This document shows, piece after piece, positions 1 through 5,420 of a DNA stretch of 5,420 nt; position 1 is the stretch's first letter, and the number at the start of each line of letters is the position of its first letter. The DNA is from Acidobacteriota bacterium (GTDB lineage: Bacteria > Acidobacteriota > UBA6911 > RPQK01 > JADFOI01), in NCBI GenBank assembly GCA_027295745.1, contig JAPUKI010000146.1:1-5420 (forward strand), given 5' to 3'. The notes below the pieces were generated by a model. It was not told where the DNA came from and did no database searches. It worked only from the letters and a program-made list of their open reading frames with translations. A program made the translations under genes and the position numbers.

Positions 1-477
1 CAGGCTTTCAGTCCTCTCCTGCAACTTTTGTTCCAGGTTCTCGTCATGATCTCGAAGCTCCCTGTCAGCCACCTCAATTCTTGCCTGGCTATCCTCCAGA
101 TTCCGATTCAGGGCTCTCACCTGCTCCACTTCCGTCTTTAAACGGGTGGTCAATTGCCCCACCACAGCTCCCGTCAGAATCAGAAAGCTGGACCAGGCCA
201 CGATATTCATCCACAGGTCAAGATGACTAAAAGCAGGCATGAAGGAGGCGGGAAACAGATAGGCATACAGGCCCACGATCAGGGTACAGAGGACACCGCC
301 TAGAAGTGCCCTTCGCACCCCCAGGTAATAGGCTCCAAGCAGGATGGGAATAAAATAGAAGTTCAGAAAAGCCAGCTTATAGGGGATCAGGTAGTTGATG
401 CCGGCCACGCTGACCAGGATGAGGAGAACAAAAGCCTGCTCAAAATTCCTGATCAGGTAATTCTTGATAGCGTCCAA
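1..477 (-). CDS. N-terminal part of a multi-pass membrane signalling protein (partial, TTG start)
   Basis: An open frame on the minus strand runs from a TTG codon at 477-475 to the left edge, giving 159 residues with no stop; the C-terminus is outside the window. An in-frame TGA lies only two codons upstream (483-481), and an AGAGGA ribosome-binding site sits 7 bases before the TTG, which fixes the start. By eye, hydrophobic stretches lie at about residues 14-32, 34-50, 58-76 and 88-109. They are followed from about residue 111 by a charged heptad-like segment, rich in E, R, Q and L and ending in QERTESL. Four membrane helices joined to a cytoplasmic coiled coil is the usual input module of histidine kinases, cyclases or PP2C-type regulators, so a sensor is inferred; the catalytic domain is not visible. 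It diverges from the tRNA-Lys/fetAB unit and shows no functional link to it. Confidence 0.72.
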   Translation of the reverse strand, partial: MDAIKNYLIRNFEQAFVLLILVSVAGINYLIPYKLAFLNFYFIPILLGAYYLGVRRALLGGVLCTLIVGLYAYLFPASFMPAFSHLDLWMNIVAWSSFLILTGAVVGQLTTRLKTEVEQVRALNRNLEDSQARIEVADRELRDHDENLEQKLQERTESL

Positions 478-484
478 TAATCAA

Positions 485-490
485 TCCTCT
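485..490 (-). promoter_or_regulatory. Ribosome-binding site deciding the TTG start at 477
   Basis: The minus strand reads AGAGGA, then 7 bases, then TTG. A stop codon lies in frame between the two, so translation cannot begin further upstream. This is the main support for a TTG start of the membrane protein. Confidence 0.6.
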
Positions 491-506
491 TCACCCTCCC
501 CCTTTC

Positions 507-535
507 ATTACACACCTTGCCAGACTTGAAATCAA
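507..535 (-). promoter_or_regulatory. Possible sigma70-like promoter for the membrane protein
   Basis: On the minus strand TTGATT (535-530) is followed by a 17-base spacer and TGTAAT (512-507), which would give a leader of roughly 20-25 bases before the TTG start. The G in the second -10 position replaces the most conserved A, so this is only a candidate. Confidence 0.3.
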
Positions 536-541
536 GAAATT

Positions 542-571
542 ATGGGAAATAGGGACATGGGAAAAAGGGAC
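542..571. repeat. 15-bp tandem direct repeat (two units, one mismatch)
   Basis: ATGGGAAATAGGGAC (542-556) is followed immediately by ATGGGAAAAAGGGAC (557-571); 14 of 15 positions agree. The second unit runs into the left arm of the adjacent palindrome (567 onward), so it probably belongs to the same repeat cluster. No coding or regulatory role is evident. Confidence 0.7.
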
Positions 572-623
572 AGTCTACCCGTTCACCTCATTTTTGAAAT
601 GAGGTGAACGGGTAGACTGTCCC
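567..623. repeat. Perfect 27-bp palindrome, REP-like
   Basis: The left arm 567-593 (begins GGGACAGTCTACCC) is the exact reverse complement of 597-623, with a 3-base loop TTG at 594-596. All 27 pairs match, so a transcript would fold into a very stable 57-nt hairpin. GGGACAG...CTGTCCC palindromes in intergenic positions resemble the REP/BIME elements mobilised by RAYT-type Y1 transposases; that link is inferred, and no transposase is present here. On the minus strand the stem is followed directly by TTTTT (566-562), so it could also act as an intrinsic terminator for leftward transcription and insulate the membrane-protein gene. On the plus strand no T-run follows. Confidence 0.85.
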
Positions 624-673
624 CACATTTCGCCCCCTGAAATGAGGTGAACGGGTAGTCTGTCCCCACATTT
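597..673. repeat. Direct repeat of the REP-like unit (two copies of 34 bp)
   Basis: A 34-base unit at 597-630 (begins AAATGAGGTGAACGGG, ends GTCCCCACATTT) is repeated at 640-673. The only difference is A to T at the equivalent positions 616 and 659, and the spacer is 9 bases (CGCCCCCTG). With the inverted arm at 567-593 the cluster has three units in the order inverted, direct, direct. The single mismatch means the left arm pairs perfectly with the middle copy and slightly less well with the right copy. Confidence 0.85.
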
Positions 674-689
674 CCTTGGCGTCCTGTGA

Positions 690-719
690 TTGACAGGAAA
701 TAGACAGAATCAATAGAAT
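690..719 (+). promoter_or_regulatory. Sigma70-type promoter for tRNA-Lys (and probably fetAB)
   Basis: A perfect TTGACA -35 hexamer (690-695) is followed after 18 bases by TAGAAT (714-719), a 5/6 match to the -10 consensus. Transcription would start near 726, about 22 bases ahead of the mature tRNA 5' end at 748, a normal length for a leader removed by RNase P. The -10 lies within a 9-bp tandem duplication. A short dyad, TCCTGT (682-687) and ACAGGA (693-698), overlaps the -35. Confidence 0.65.
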
Positions 720-723
720 CAAT
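706..723. repeat. 9-bp perfect tandem duplication overlapping the -10 element
   Basis: AGAATCAAT occurs at 706-714 and again directly at 715-723. The second copy supplies most of the TAGAAT hexamer at the right distance from TTGACA. The first copy gives CAGAAT only 9 bases from the -35, too close to function. Confidence 0.75.
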
Positions 724-747
724 TTCTTTCTTTGGCAGCAGACAAGT

Positions 748-823
<76 letters not shown>

Positions 824-853
824 TCCCGTTGATCATCCCGCGATGAGAGTGCC

Positions 854-1558
854 ATGACCTCACCCACCCGCGCTTCCGGTAAGCGGTCCATCATACTGGA
901 AACGCAGTCCTTGAGCTATGCAACCAGGGAGCGTTGCATAGTCCAGGACATTTCTCTTCAAGTTCCCAGAGGAGAGGTGTTGGCCATAGTGGGTCCCAGC
1001 GGCTCGGGAAAGACCTCTTTCCTGCGCCTTCTCAACCGGCTTGACGAGCCAACCGGAGGAAAGGTCTTGCTGGCCGGAAGAGATTATCGGGAGATTGCGC
1101 CTCACATACTGCGCAGCCGAATCGGAATGGTCATGCAGATTCCCGTTCTCTTTCCCGATACTGTCGCAGACAACCTCCAATACGGCCCACGAGCAAGAGG
1201 AGCAGAACTTGAAGCTGCTCGCCTGGAGTCCCTCTTGAGTCACGTCGGCTTGCCCGGGTACGCAAACCGGAGTGTCCATCATCTGTCCACAGGTGAAGCT
1301 CAGCGTGTCTCGTTGGCTCGGGCTCTTGCCAACTCCCCTGAAGTCCTTCTGCTGGATGAACCGACCGCACCACTGGACGGCAAAACCAAACGCGAAGTCG
1401 AGCAGCTCATCTCTCAAATTGTTGGTGACGAGAACTTAACCTGCCTGATTGTCACCCATGATCTGGAGCAGGCAGCCCGTATGGCAAGCCTGGTCATGGT
1501 TTTGGAGAATGGCAAACTCGCCAAGATCGGTGCCATAGACGAGGTATTTCATGCTTAA
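854..1558 (+). CDS. fetA: FetA-type ABC transporter ATP-binding protein (iron exporter family)
   Basis: This 234-residue ATPase has every ABC nucleotide-binding motif. Walker A is GPSGSGKT (47-54), the Q-loop is at Gln95 in MVMQIPVLFPDTV, the signature is LSTGEAQR (144-151), Walker B is VLLLDEP with catalytic Glu169, the D-loop is APLD (172-175) and the switch His is 202. The Q-loop region resembles E. coli FetA (YbbL), and the next gene encodes the matching UPF0014 permease. In E. coli FetAB is reported to export iron and ease oxidative stress; the related plant pair STAR1/ALS3 acts in aluminium tolerance. The ATG at 854 is the only good start, since an in-frame TGA lies at 830-832; a modest GAGAG (845-849) precedes it by 4 bases. 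The signature has Thr in place of the usual Gly, and the D-loop lacks the common SALD. The substrate metal is inferred from family membership. Confidence 0.85.
   Translation: MTSPTRASGKRSIILETQSLSYATRERCIVQDISLQVPRGEVLAIVGPSGSGKTSFLRLLNRLDEPTGGKVLLAGRDYREIAPHILRSRIGMVMQIPVLFPDTVADNLQYGPRARGAELEAARLESLLSHVGLPGYANRSVHHLSTGEAQRVSLARALANSPEVLLLDEPTAPLDGKTKREVEQLISQIVGDENLTCLIVTHDLEQAARMASLVMVLENGKLAKIGAIDEVFHA
1541..1544 (+). promoter_or_regulatory. Ribosome-binding site of fetB inside the fetA coding end
   Basis: GAGG lies 6 bases before the fetB ATG at 1551, within the last codons of fetA. It supports the ATG that overlaps the fetA stop and coupled translation of the two subunits. Confidence 0.5.
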
Positions 1559-2336
1559 TCAATTTTTCCCGGAATCTTTAGCCCTGGCTGCGGCACAAGT
1601 TGTCCTGGTCATTCTGCTATCAGTGGGAGTCGTATTGGTGGCACGTCGACATGCGATCCACTTGGGAGCTGAAGTTGCGATTTCCTTGACCAGAGGCCTT
1701 GTCCAAATCGTCGCCGTAGGCTCAGTGCTTGTGCTTCTTCTTCAAGGTCCGGACTGGACAAGTGTCTTCGTTCTTGTGGCCATGGTGTTCAGCGCAGCTG
1801 CTATCTCGGCCAAGCGGTCCCAAGGCTTGGCTGATGCATTTCGCGTTTCCCTGTGGAGCATCGGGTTTGGTGCGGGGGTGGTTATTCTACTGATGACCTG
1901 GGCTGGGGTAATCGATTCATCCATTACCTCCCTGGTTCCCATCGGGAGCATGATCGTAGCCAACGCCATGAACAGCAATGCCCTCGCTTTGGACCGATTC
2001 CGCGCCGAGGTGGAATCGCACACCGGACAAATTGAAGCGGGACTTGCTCTGGGAGCTGATCCCCGGAAAGTGGTACTGCCCTACGCCCAATCCGCCATCC
2101 GGGCAAGTCTGATTCCCCGCATAGATGCGCTGCGCTCCCTTGGCATTGTCTGGATCCCGGGTATTATGGCAGGCATGCTCCTGCAGGGCGCCAATCCCGT
2201 CTACGCCGCTGTCTATCAGTTTGTGGTGATCGCCATGATATTCTCTTCCTCCGGGCTGACGACTCTTGCAAGTACCCTGCTGATCCGGAGACGCGTCTTC
2301 TCCTCCGCACAACAGCTGATCTTACGATCCGACTGA
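1551..2336 (+). CDS. fetB: FetB-type ABC transporter permease (UPF0014 family)
   Basis: This 261-residue integral membrane protein is the permease partner of FetA. Hydrophobic helices can be placed by eye at about 10-31, 44-64, 70-86, 98-119, 126-142, 198-212 and 218-240. Family hallmarks are PIGSMIVANAMN (130-141) followed by ALALDR, EAGLALGA (162-169) after a cytoplasmic loop, IPGIMAGMLLQGANP (202-216), and YQFVVI (222-227). The length is typical for E. coli FetB (YbbM). The ATG overlaps the end of fetA by 8 bases, as expected for subunits made together in stoichiometric amounts. Together the pair would move a metal, probably iron, out across the inner membrane. The coding end overlaps the convergent phosphatase gene by 15 bases, so there is no separate terminator between them. 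Confidence 0.87.
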   Translation: MLNQFFPESLALAAAQVVLVILLSVGVVLVARRHAIHLGAEVAISLTRGLVQIVAVGSVLVLLLQGPDWTSVFVLVAMVFSAAAISAKRSQGLADAFRVSLWSIGFGAGVVILLMTWAGVIDSSITSLVPIGSMIVANAMNSNALALDRFRAEVESHTGQIEAGLALGADPRKVVLPYAQSAIRASLIPRIDALRSLGIVWIPGIMAGMLLQGANPVYAAVYQFVVIAMIFSSSGLTTLASTLLIRRRVFSSAQQLILRSD

Positions 2337-3101
2337 AGCTAAAGCTGAAGCTGCGGGAATCAACCTCTCATTCGCTAGTATCAGCCCTGGATTATCCAGC
2401 AGCCAACCCACCACACTCTCCCTCTCATATTCCTGTTCCAGCTTCGTGAGAACCCGTCCCAAGTTGGGCGGCCTCCAGCGGAGCCGATGGCCGTCCGAGG
2501 CAATCACATCCACCACACCCGCTGTGAGCAGTCTCCGTACACACTTCTTGGCGCGCGACCCCGATCCTCCCATGAAACTGTCTGCATTCACCTGCACCAC
2601 ACATCCCATCTCCCAGAACTGCTCGATCCGCGCTGGATCTTCTTGAATCGCCCCATATCTTTCCGGGTGAGCAATGACTGGCGTATAACCAGACGAAGAA
2701 ACTCTCTCGATCACCTCCTGAATCTGGCTAAACGGCAAGGGCATATAAAACTCGAGCAACAGATAGCGACTGCCGTTGAGAGTCAGCACACATCCTTGAT
2801 CCAGCGCCTTCAGGAACTCCGGAGAGGCGTAGTTCTCAGCCCCCGAGTAGAGGTGCATCTCTTCCAGAAAAGGAAAGGCATCCTGACAGGATTCTAATTC
2901 CAATTTGAGTTGTTCAATCCGGTCACCGATCTCAACAAAATCATTGTTGTGGAAGAGATCGAGAAACATATGGGGTGTGAGCACGATCTTCCTGGTTCCT
3001 GTCTCATGGGCAATCTTTAACATGGCAATCGTCTCATCCACACTGACCGACCCATCATCCACCCTCGGCAGTAAATGCGAATGTATGTCAATTAATTCCA
3101 T
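2322..3101 (-). CDS. cpsB: CpsB/CapC-type PHP-family protein-tyrosine phosphatase
   Basis: This 259-residue protein has the metal-dependent PHP phosphatase fold of CpsB/YwqE. Using the ATG at 3101 (MELIDIHSHLLPRVDDGS), the likely metal ligands are His7, His9, Asp15 or Asp16, His44 (TPH), Glu89 (GAEN), Glu117 (LLEF), His145 (IAHPERY), and Asp203 and His205 (ASDGH), matching the trinuclear metal site known for the family. Such enzymes dephosphorylate the tyrosine-rich tail of the BY-kinase that controls capsule or exopolysaccharide polymerisation, so a Wzc-like kinase is expected nearby but outside the window. The ATG at 3101 was chosen because family members begin only a few residues before the HxH motif; it lies 26 bases after the epimerase stop but has no clear ribosome-binding site. 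A TTG at 3182, 10 bases after a GGAGG, would add 27 unconserved residues and overlap the epimerase. The C-terminus (AASALAS) is low complexity. Confidence 0.87.
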   Translation of the reverse strand: MELIDIHSHLLPRVDDGSVSVDETIAMLKIAHETGTRKIVLTPHMFLDLFHNNDFVEIGDRIEQLKLELESCQDAFPFLEEMHLYSGAENYASPEFLKALDQGCVLTLNGSRYLLLEFYMPLPFSQIQEVIERVSSSGYTPVIAHPERYGAIQEDPARIEQFWEMGCVVQVNADSFMGGSGSRAKKCVRRLLTAGVVDVIASDGHRLRWRPPNLGRVLTKLEQEYERESVVGWLLDNPGLILANERLIPAASALASVGS

Positions 3102-3127
3102 GTTCACATTTTTCAGTGTATCAGCTA

Positions 3128-4123
3128 TCAGCCGGTCTGCGTGGCCACCTGCCTGGCCCAAGCTCGGTTCGCTTGGTACCAAAGAACGAGGGCCTCCAGG
3201 CCTGCTTTAAAATCGTGTTGGGGTGCCCATTCCAGAAGCTCAACGGCTTTGGTGATATCGGCCCATGTTGCCATCACGTCGGCCCGGTGACGGGGTCGAA
3301 ACTCCAGTTTGGCTTCTTTACCGACCAGTTCTTCAATGAGCCGGATGGCATCCATAAGTACAATGGGTTGGTCTGACCCCAGGTTAATGGTTTCGTAACC
3401 CAGCGGTCTCAGCGCCTTAATGGTACCGCGTGCAATATCGTCCACGTAGGTGAAATCACGAGACTGCTGACCGTCACCGAAGACCATGACGTCCTGTCCT
3501 TCACTGATCCACTGCACGAAACGAAACAGGCTCATGTCGGGGCGGCCGGCCGGGCCGTAAACCGTGAAGTATCGAAGCACCGTGATGTCGATGCCGTAAA
3601 GGTAATGGTAGCTGTGGCACAGTGCTTCAGCCCCTTTCTTGGAAGCTGCATAGGGCGAAAGAGGTTCATTGGTAGGGGAGTCTTCTGTGAAGGGCACAGA
3701 CTCGCTGGCTCCGTAAAGACTTGAAGTGGAAGCCAACACAAACTTGTTGACATCAAACTCCCGGCACAGCTCCAATAAATTCAGCGTCCCGGTCAGGTTG
3801 GTCTCAAAATACACCCATGGATTTTCCAGTGACTGGCGAACACCCGCCCGAGCCGCCAGGTTAATCACGGCTTGGAACTTTGAAGAGAATACATCCCGCA
3901 GCTGATCTCGGCTGCAGATGTCCACACGGTGAAATCGAAACTCAAGCTTACCCTGAAGTTGCTCCAGACGCCACTCTTTGAGGCGCACATCATAGGCATC
4001 ATTGAGATTGTCGATTCCCACCACCTCATGGCCTTCGCCAATCAAGAATTCGCAGACTTTGGAGCCTATGAAGCCGGCAGCACCTGTTACCAGATAAGTC
4101 GTCAGTCCCTTTTTTTCAGCCAG
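3128..4123 (-). CDS. NAD-dependent epimerase, UDP-glucuronate 4-epimerase-like (non-canonical start)
   Basis: This extended short-chain dehydrogenase probably interconverts UDP-glucuronate and UDP-galacturonate in the cytoplasm for polysaccharide synthesis. Read from CTG at 4123 it has 331 residues. The Rossmann motif is GAAGFIG (14-20), the second strand is VGIDNLNDAYD with Asp37, the catalytic area is STSSLYG (132-138) with Tyr158 and Lys162 in SPYAASKKG, then YFTVYGPAGRPDM, typical of UDP-glucuronate epimerases, and RDFTYVDD (222-229). No ATG, GTG or TTG lies in frame between an upstream TGA (4159-4157) and TTG at 4045; starting at that TTG would delete the NAD-binding motif. The CTG at 4123 follows AGGAG by 4 bases, one base after the sat/cysC stop. 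Alternatively GTG at 4128 is used and one base is gained in the A7 tract (4116-4110). The enzyme family is firm; the sugar specificity is inferred. Confidence 0.82.
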   Translation of the reverse strand: MAEKKGLTTYLVTGAAGFIGSKVCEFLIGEGHEVVGIDNLNDAYDVRLKEWRLEQLQGKLEFRFHRVDICSRDQLRDVFSSKFQAVINLAARAGVRQSLENPWVYFETNLTGTLNLLELCREFDVNKFVLASTSSLYGASESVPFTEDSPTNEPLSPYAASKKGAEALCHSYHYLYGIDITVLRYFTVYGPAGRPDMSLFRFVQWISEGQDVMVFGDGQQSRDFTYVDDIARGTIKALRPLGYETINLGSDQPIVLMDAIRLIEELVGKEAKLEFRPRHRADVMATWADITKAVELLEWAPQHDFKAGLEALVLWYQANRAWARQVATQTG

Positions 4124-4124
4124 A

Positions 4125-5420
4125 TCACTCCTCTCCTCGGAGAAAACCCCTTTCTTTCAAAGAATCGACAATGCGCCTCGCATTCTCTCCCGGGTCAACG
4201 GTCACTGTATCCAGAATGATCTCCGGGTTCTCGGGCGACTCGTAGGGATCATCGATTCCGGTGAAACCCCGAATTTCACCACGGCGAGCTTTTGCGTACA
4301 TGCCCTTGGTGTCGCGGCTTTCGCAGACTTCCAGAGGCGTATCCACGAAGACCTCCACAAAATGGTCTGTTCCCATCATGCTTCTGACCTCATTGCGGGT
4401 TGCCCGGTAAGGGCTAACGGCGGCACAAATCACCATACCGCCGTGGCGAACGATTTCTGCAGCCACAAATCCAATCCTTCGGACATTGGTATCGCGGTCC
4501 TCCTTGCTAAAGCCCAGACCTTTGGAGAGATGGGTGCGAACCACGTCGCCATCCAGGAGCGTCACCTGCCGGCCGTGCTCCAGCAGCAGCGCAATGAGCA
4601 CTTCGGCAGTTGTGGACTTACCCGCTCCGCTCAGGCCCGTAAACCAGATGCACACCCCCTGACGATAGCGCGGCGGGTGAGCCTCAGATAAAATCTCCGC
4701 CACCTCGGGCCGGGTGAACCACGCTGGAACCTTCTTTCCCTGGTTCAGGTATTCCTCTCTCACCTGGGTACCGGAGAGCGAAGCGGTTCGTTCTCCTGCG
4801 GCAACCCGTGAGACCTCTTCGTAGCGATCCCCATCCGGAAGGTAGACAAGCTCGTGAAAGAGCACCAGGCCAACTCCCAGCTCTTCAGAAAACTCCTCCA
4901 CCAGCTCCTGCGCTCGGTAGGGATCGTAGAAAGGCTTGCCCCTAGAATCCTTCCCCGGACTGGCGTGGTCGCGGCCCACGATCAGATGACTGGCACCGAA
5001 GTTGCGACGGATCAAAGCGTGCCAGAGGGCCTCCCTGGGGCCGGCCAGGCGCATTGCCAAGGGCACCAAGGCCAACAGGACGCGCTCTTGATCATAGTAT
5101 TGAGAGGCCAGAGCCTTGTAGGTACGAACCCTGGTGTAGTGGTCGACGTCCCCGGGCTTGGTCATACCCACCACCGGATGCAGCAGCAAGACGGCATCAC
5201 GGTCCTCCATAGCACGCTTGGTCAATTCTTCGTGGACGCGATGCAGGGGATTACGGGTTTGAAAAGCCACAACATTATCACGGCCCAACTTCGCCAATCG
5301 CTGGCGGGTCTGCTCTGTCGTCAGGCGTATATCCTGGAAGTCATAGTGTTGGGGAAGCTGCAAAACCTGCAAGCGTCCCGAGATGTTCAGGCGACCCCAG
5401 CGGTGCATCTCCGCCACCAG
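4125..5420 (-). CDS. sat/cysC: Bifunctional sulfate adenylyltransferase / adenylylsulfate kinase (N-terminus missing)
   Basis: The frame is open to the right edge; 431 residues are present, so the N-terminal part of the sulfurylase is outside the window. Numbering from the first in-window codon, the ATP sulfurylase part has QTRNPLHRVH (54-63), HPVVGMTKPGD (81-91), GRDHASPG (149-156) and SGTQVR (216-221). After about residue 250 comes an APS kinase with Walker A GLSGAGKST (262-270), DGD (290-292), a GFSKEDRDTNVRRIGFV segment, SPYR (336-339) and KGMYAKARRGEIRGFTGIDD (372-391). The fusion makes APS from sulfate and ATP and then phosphorylates it to PAPS, serving sulfate assimilation or sulfotransferases. 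The kinase motifs look intact. The family usually has Gly where this protein has Ser in GRDHASPG. It is the upstream gene of the epimerase-phosphatase operon, which suggests a link with polysaccharide synthesis. The GTG at 5417 should not be taken as the start, because homology begins well before it. Confidence 0.93.
   Translation of the reverse strand: MVAEMHRWGRLNISGRLQVLQLPQHYDFQDIRLTTEQTRQRLAKLGRDNVVAFQTRNPLHRVHEELTKRAMEDRDAVLLLHPVVGMTKPGDVDHYTRVRTYKALASQYYDQERVLLALVPLAMRLAGPREALWHALIRRNFGASHLIVGRDHASPGKDSRGKPFYDPYRAQELVEEFSEELGVGLVLFHELVYLPDGDRYEEVSRVAAGERTASLSGTQVREEYLNQGKKVPAWFTRPEVAEILSEAHPPRYRQGVCIWFTGLSGAGKSTTAEVLIALLLEHGRQVTLLDGDVVRTHLSKGLGFSKEDRDTNVRRIGFVAAEIVRHGGMVICAAVSPYRATRNEVRSMMGTDHFVEVFVDTPLEVCESRDTKGMYAKARRGEIRGFTGIDDPYESPENPEIILDTVTVDPGENARRIVDSLKERGFLRGEE
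4128..4138 (-). promoter_or_regulatory. Ribosome-binding site deciding the epimerase start
   Basis: The minus strand reads GAGGAGAGGAG at 4138-4128, a strong purine-rich Shine-Dalgarno region within the last codons of the upstream gene. Its AGGAG end lies 4 bases before CTG at 4123, and its first GAGGAG lies 4 bases before GTG at 4128. It argues that translation starts here rather than at TTG 4045. Confidence 0.6.

Noticed and set aside
567..673. Repeat cluster as a CRISPR array
   Set aside because: There are only three units, one of them inverted; spacers are 3 and 9 bases, far too short, and no cas genes are present.
833..846. Small hairpin between tRNA-Lys and fetA as a terminator
   Set aside because: The stem is only 5 bp with no T-run after it, so it is too weak to be called a terminator.
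860..1417. 185-residue open frame on the minus strand opposite fetA
   Set aside because: It lies wholly antisense to a clear ABC ATPase with every motif intact, and its translation shows no recognisable domain. It is a shadow of fetA.
1917..2312. 131-residue open frame on the minus strand opposite fetB
   Set aside because: It is antisense to the conserved UPF0014 permease, and its Gly/His/Gln-rich composition is typical of a non-coding shadow.
2487..2897. 136-residue plus-strand open frame inside the phosphatase gene
   Set aside because: It is antisense to well-conserved PHP motifs, has no ribosome-binding context and resembles no known family.
3128..4045. Epimerase starting at TTG 4045
   Set aside because: That start would remove the GAAGFIG dinucleotide-binding motif, which is encoded intact in the same frame directly upstream and follows a strong ribosome-binding site.
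4362..4691. 109-residue plus-strand open frame inside sat/cysC
   Set aside because: It is antisense to the APS kinase domain, whose motifs are all intact.

Overview
The window is about 5.4 kb of bacterial chromosome with mid-range GC. It looks Gram-negative, but the lineage cannot be fixed from sequence alone. Supporting observations are a tRNA gene with encoded CCA, a FetAB-type transporter, a fused Sat-CysC enzyme, a CpsB-type PHP phosphatase, REP-like palindromes and frequent non-ATG starts. An environmental Acidobacteriota- or Deltaproteobacteria-like genome would fit, but this is a weak inference.

Layout. Positions 1-477 (minus) hold the N-terminal part of a multi-pass membrane protein that runs into a coiled coil, probably the input end of a signalling enzyme; it begins with TTG and leaves the window at the left edge. 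Positions 478-747 are a divergent intergenic region. It carries a small tandem repeat, a cluster of three REP-like palindromic units (one pair forms a perfect 27-bp stem) and a sigma70-like promoter. Positions 748-823 encode tRNA-Lys(CUU). Thirty bases later comes a two-gene operon, fetA-fetB (854-2336, plus), encoding an ABC ATPase and a UPF0014 permease of the iron-exporter type.

The right half is a minus-strand operon read from the right edge: bifunctional ATP sulfurylase/APS kinase (5420-4125, N-terminus missing), a UDP-glucuronate 4-epimerase-like short-chain dehydrogenase (4123-3128), and a CpsB/CapC-type metal-dependent tyrosine phosphatase (3101-2322). The three genes are packed with 1-bp and 26-bp gaps and look like the end of an exopolysaccharide or capsule locus: PAPS supply, nucleotide-sugar epimerisation and control of a polysaccharide tyrosine kinase. 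The operon meets fetB tail to tail with a 15-bp overlap of coding sequence.

No CRISPR array, transposase, phage gene or obvious new defence system is present. The points most worth checking are: the epimerase lacks any ATG, GTG or TTG start ahead of its nucleotide-binding motif and has an A7 tract exactly where one extra base would restore a GTG start overlapping the upstream stop; the REP-like palindrome cluster; and a 9-bp tandem duplication inside the apparent tRNA promoter.
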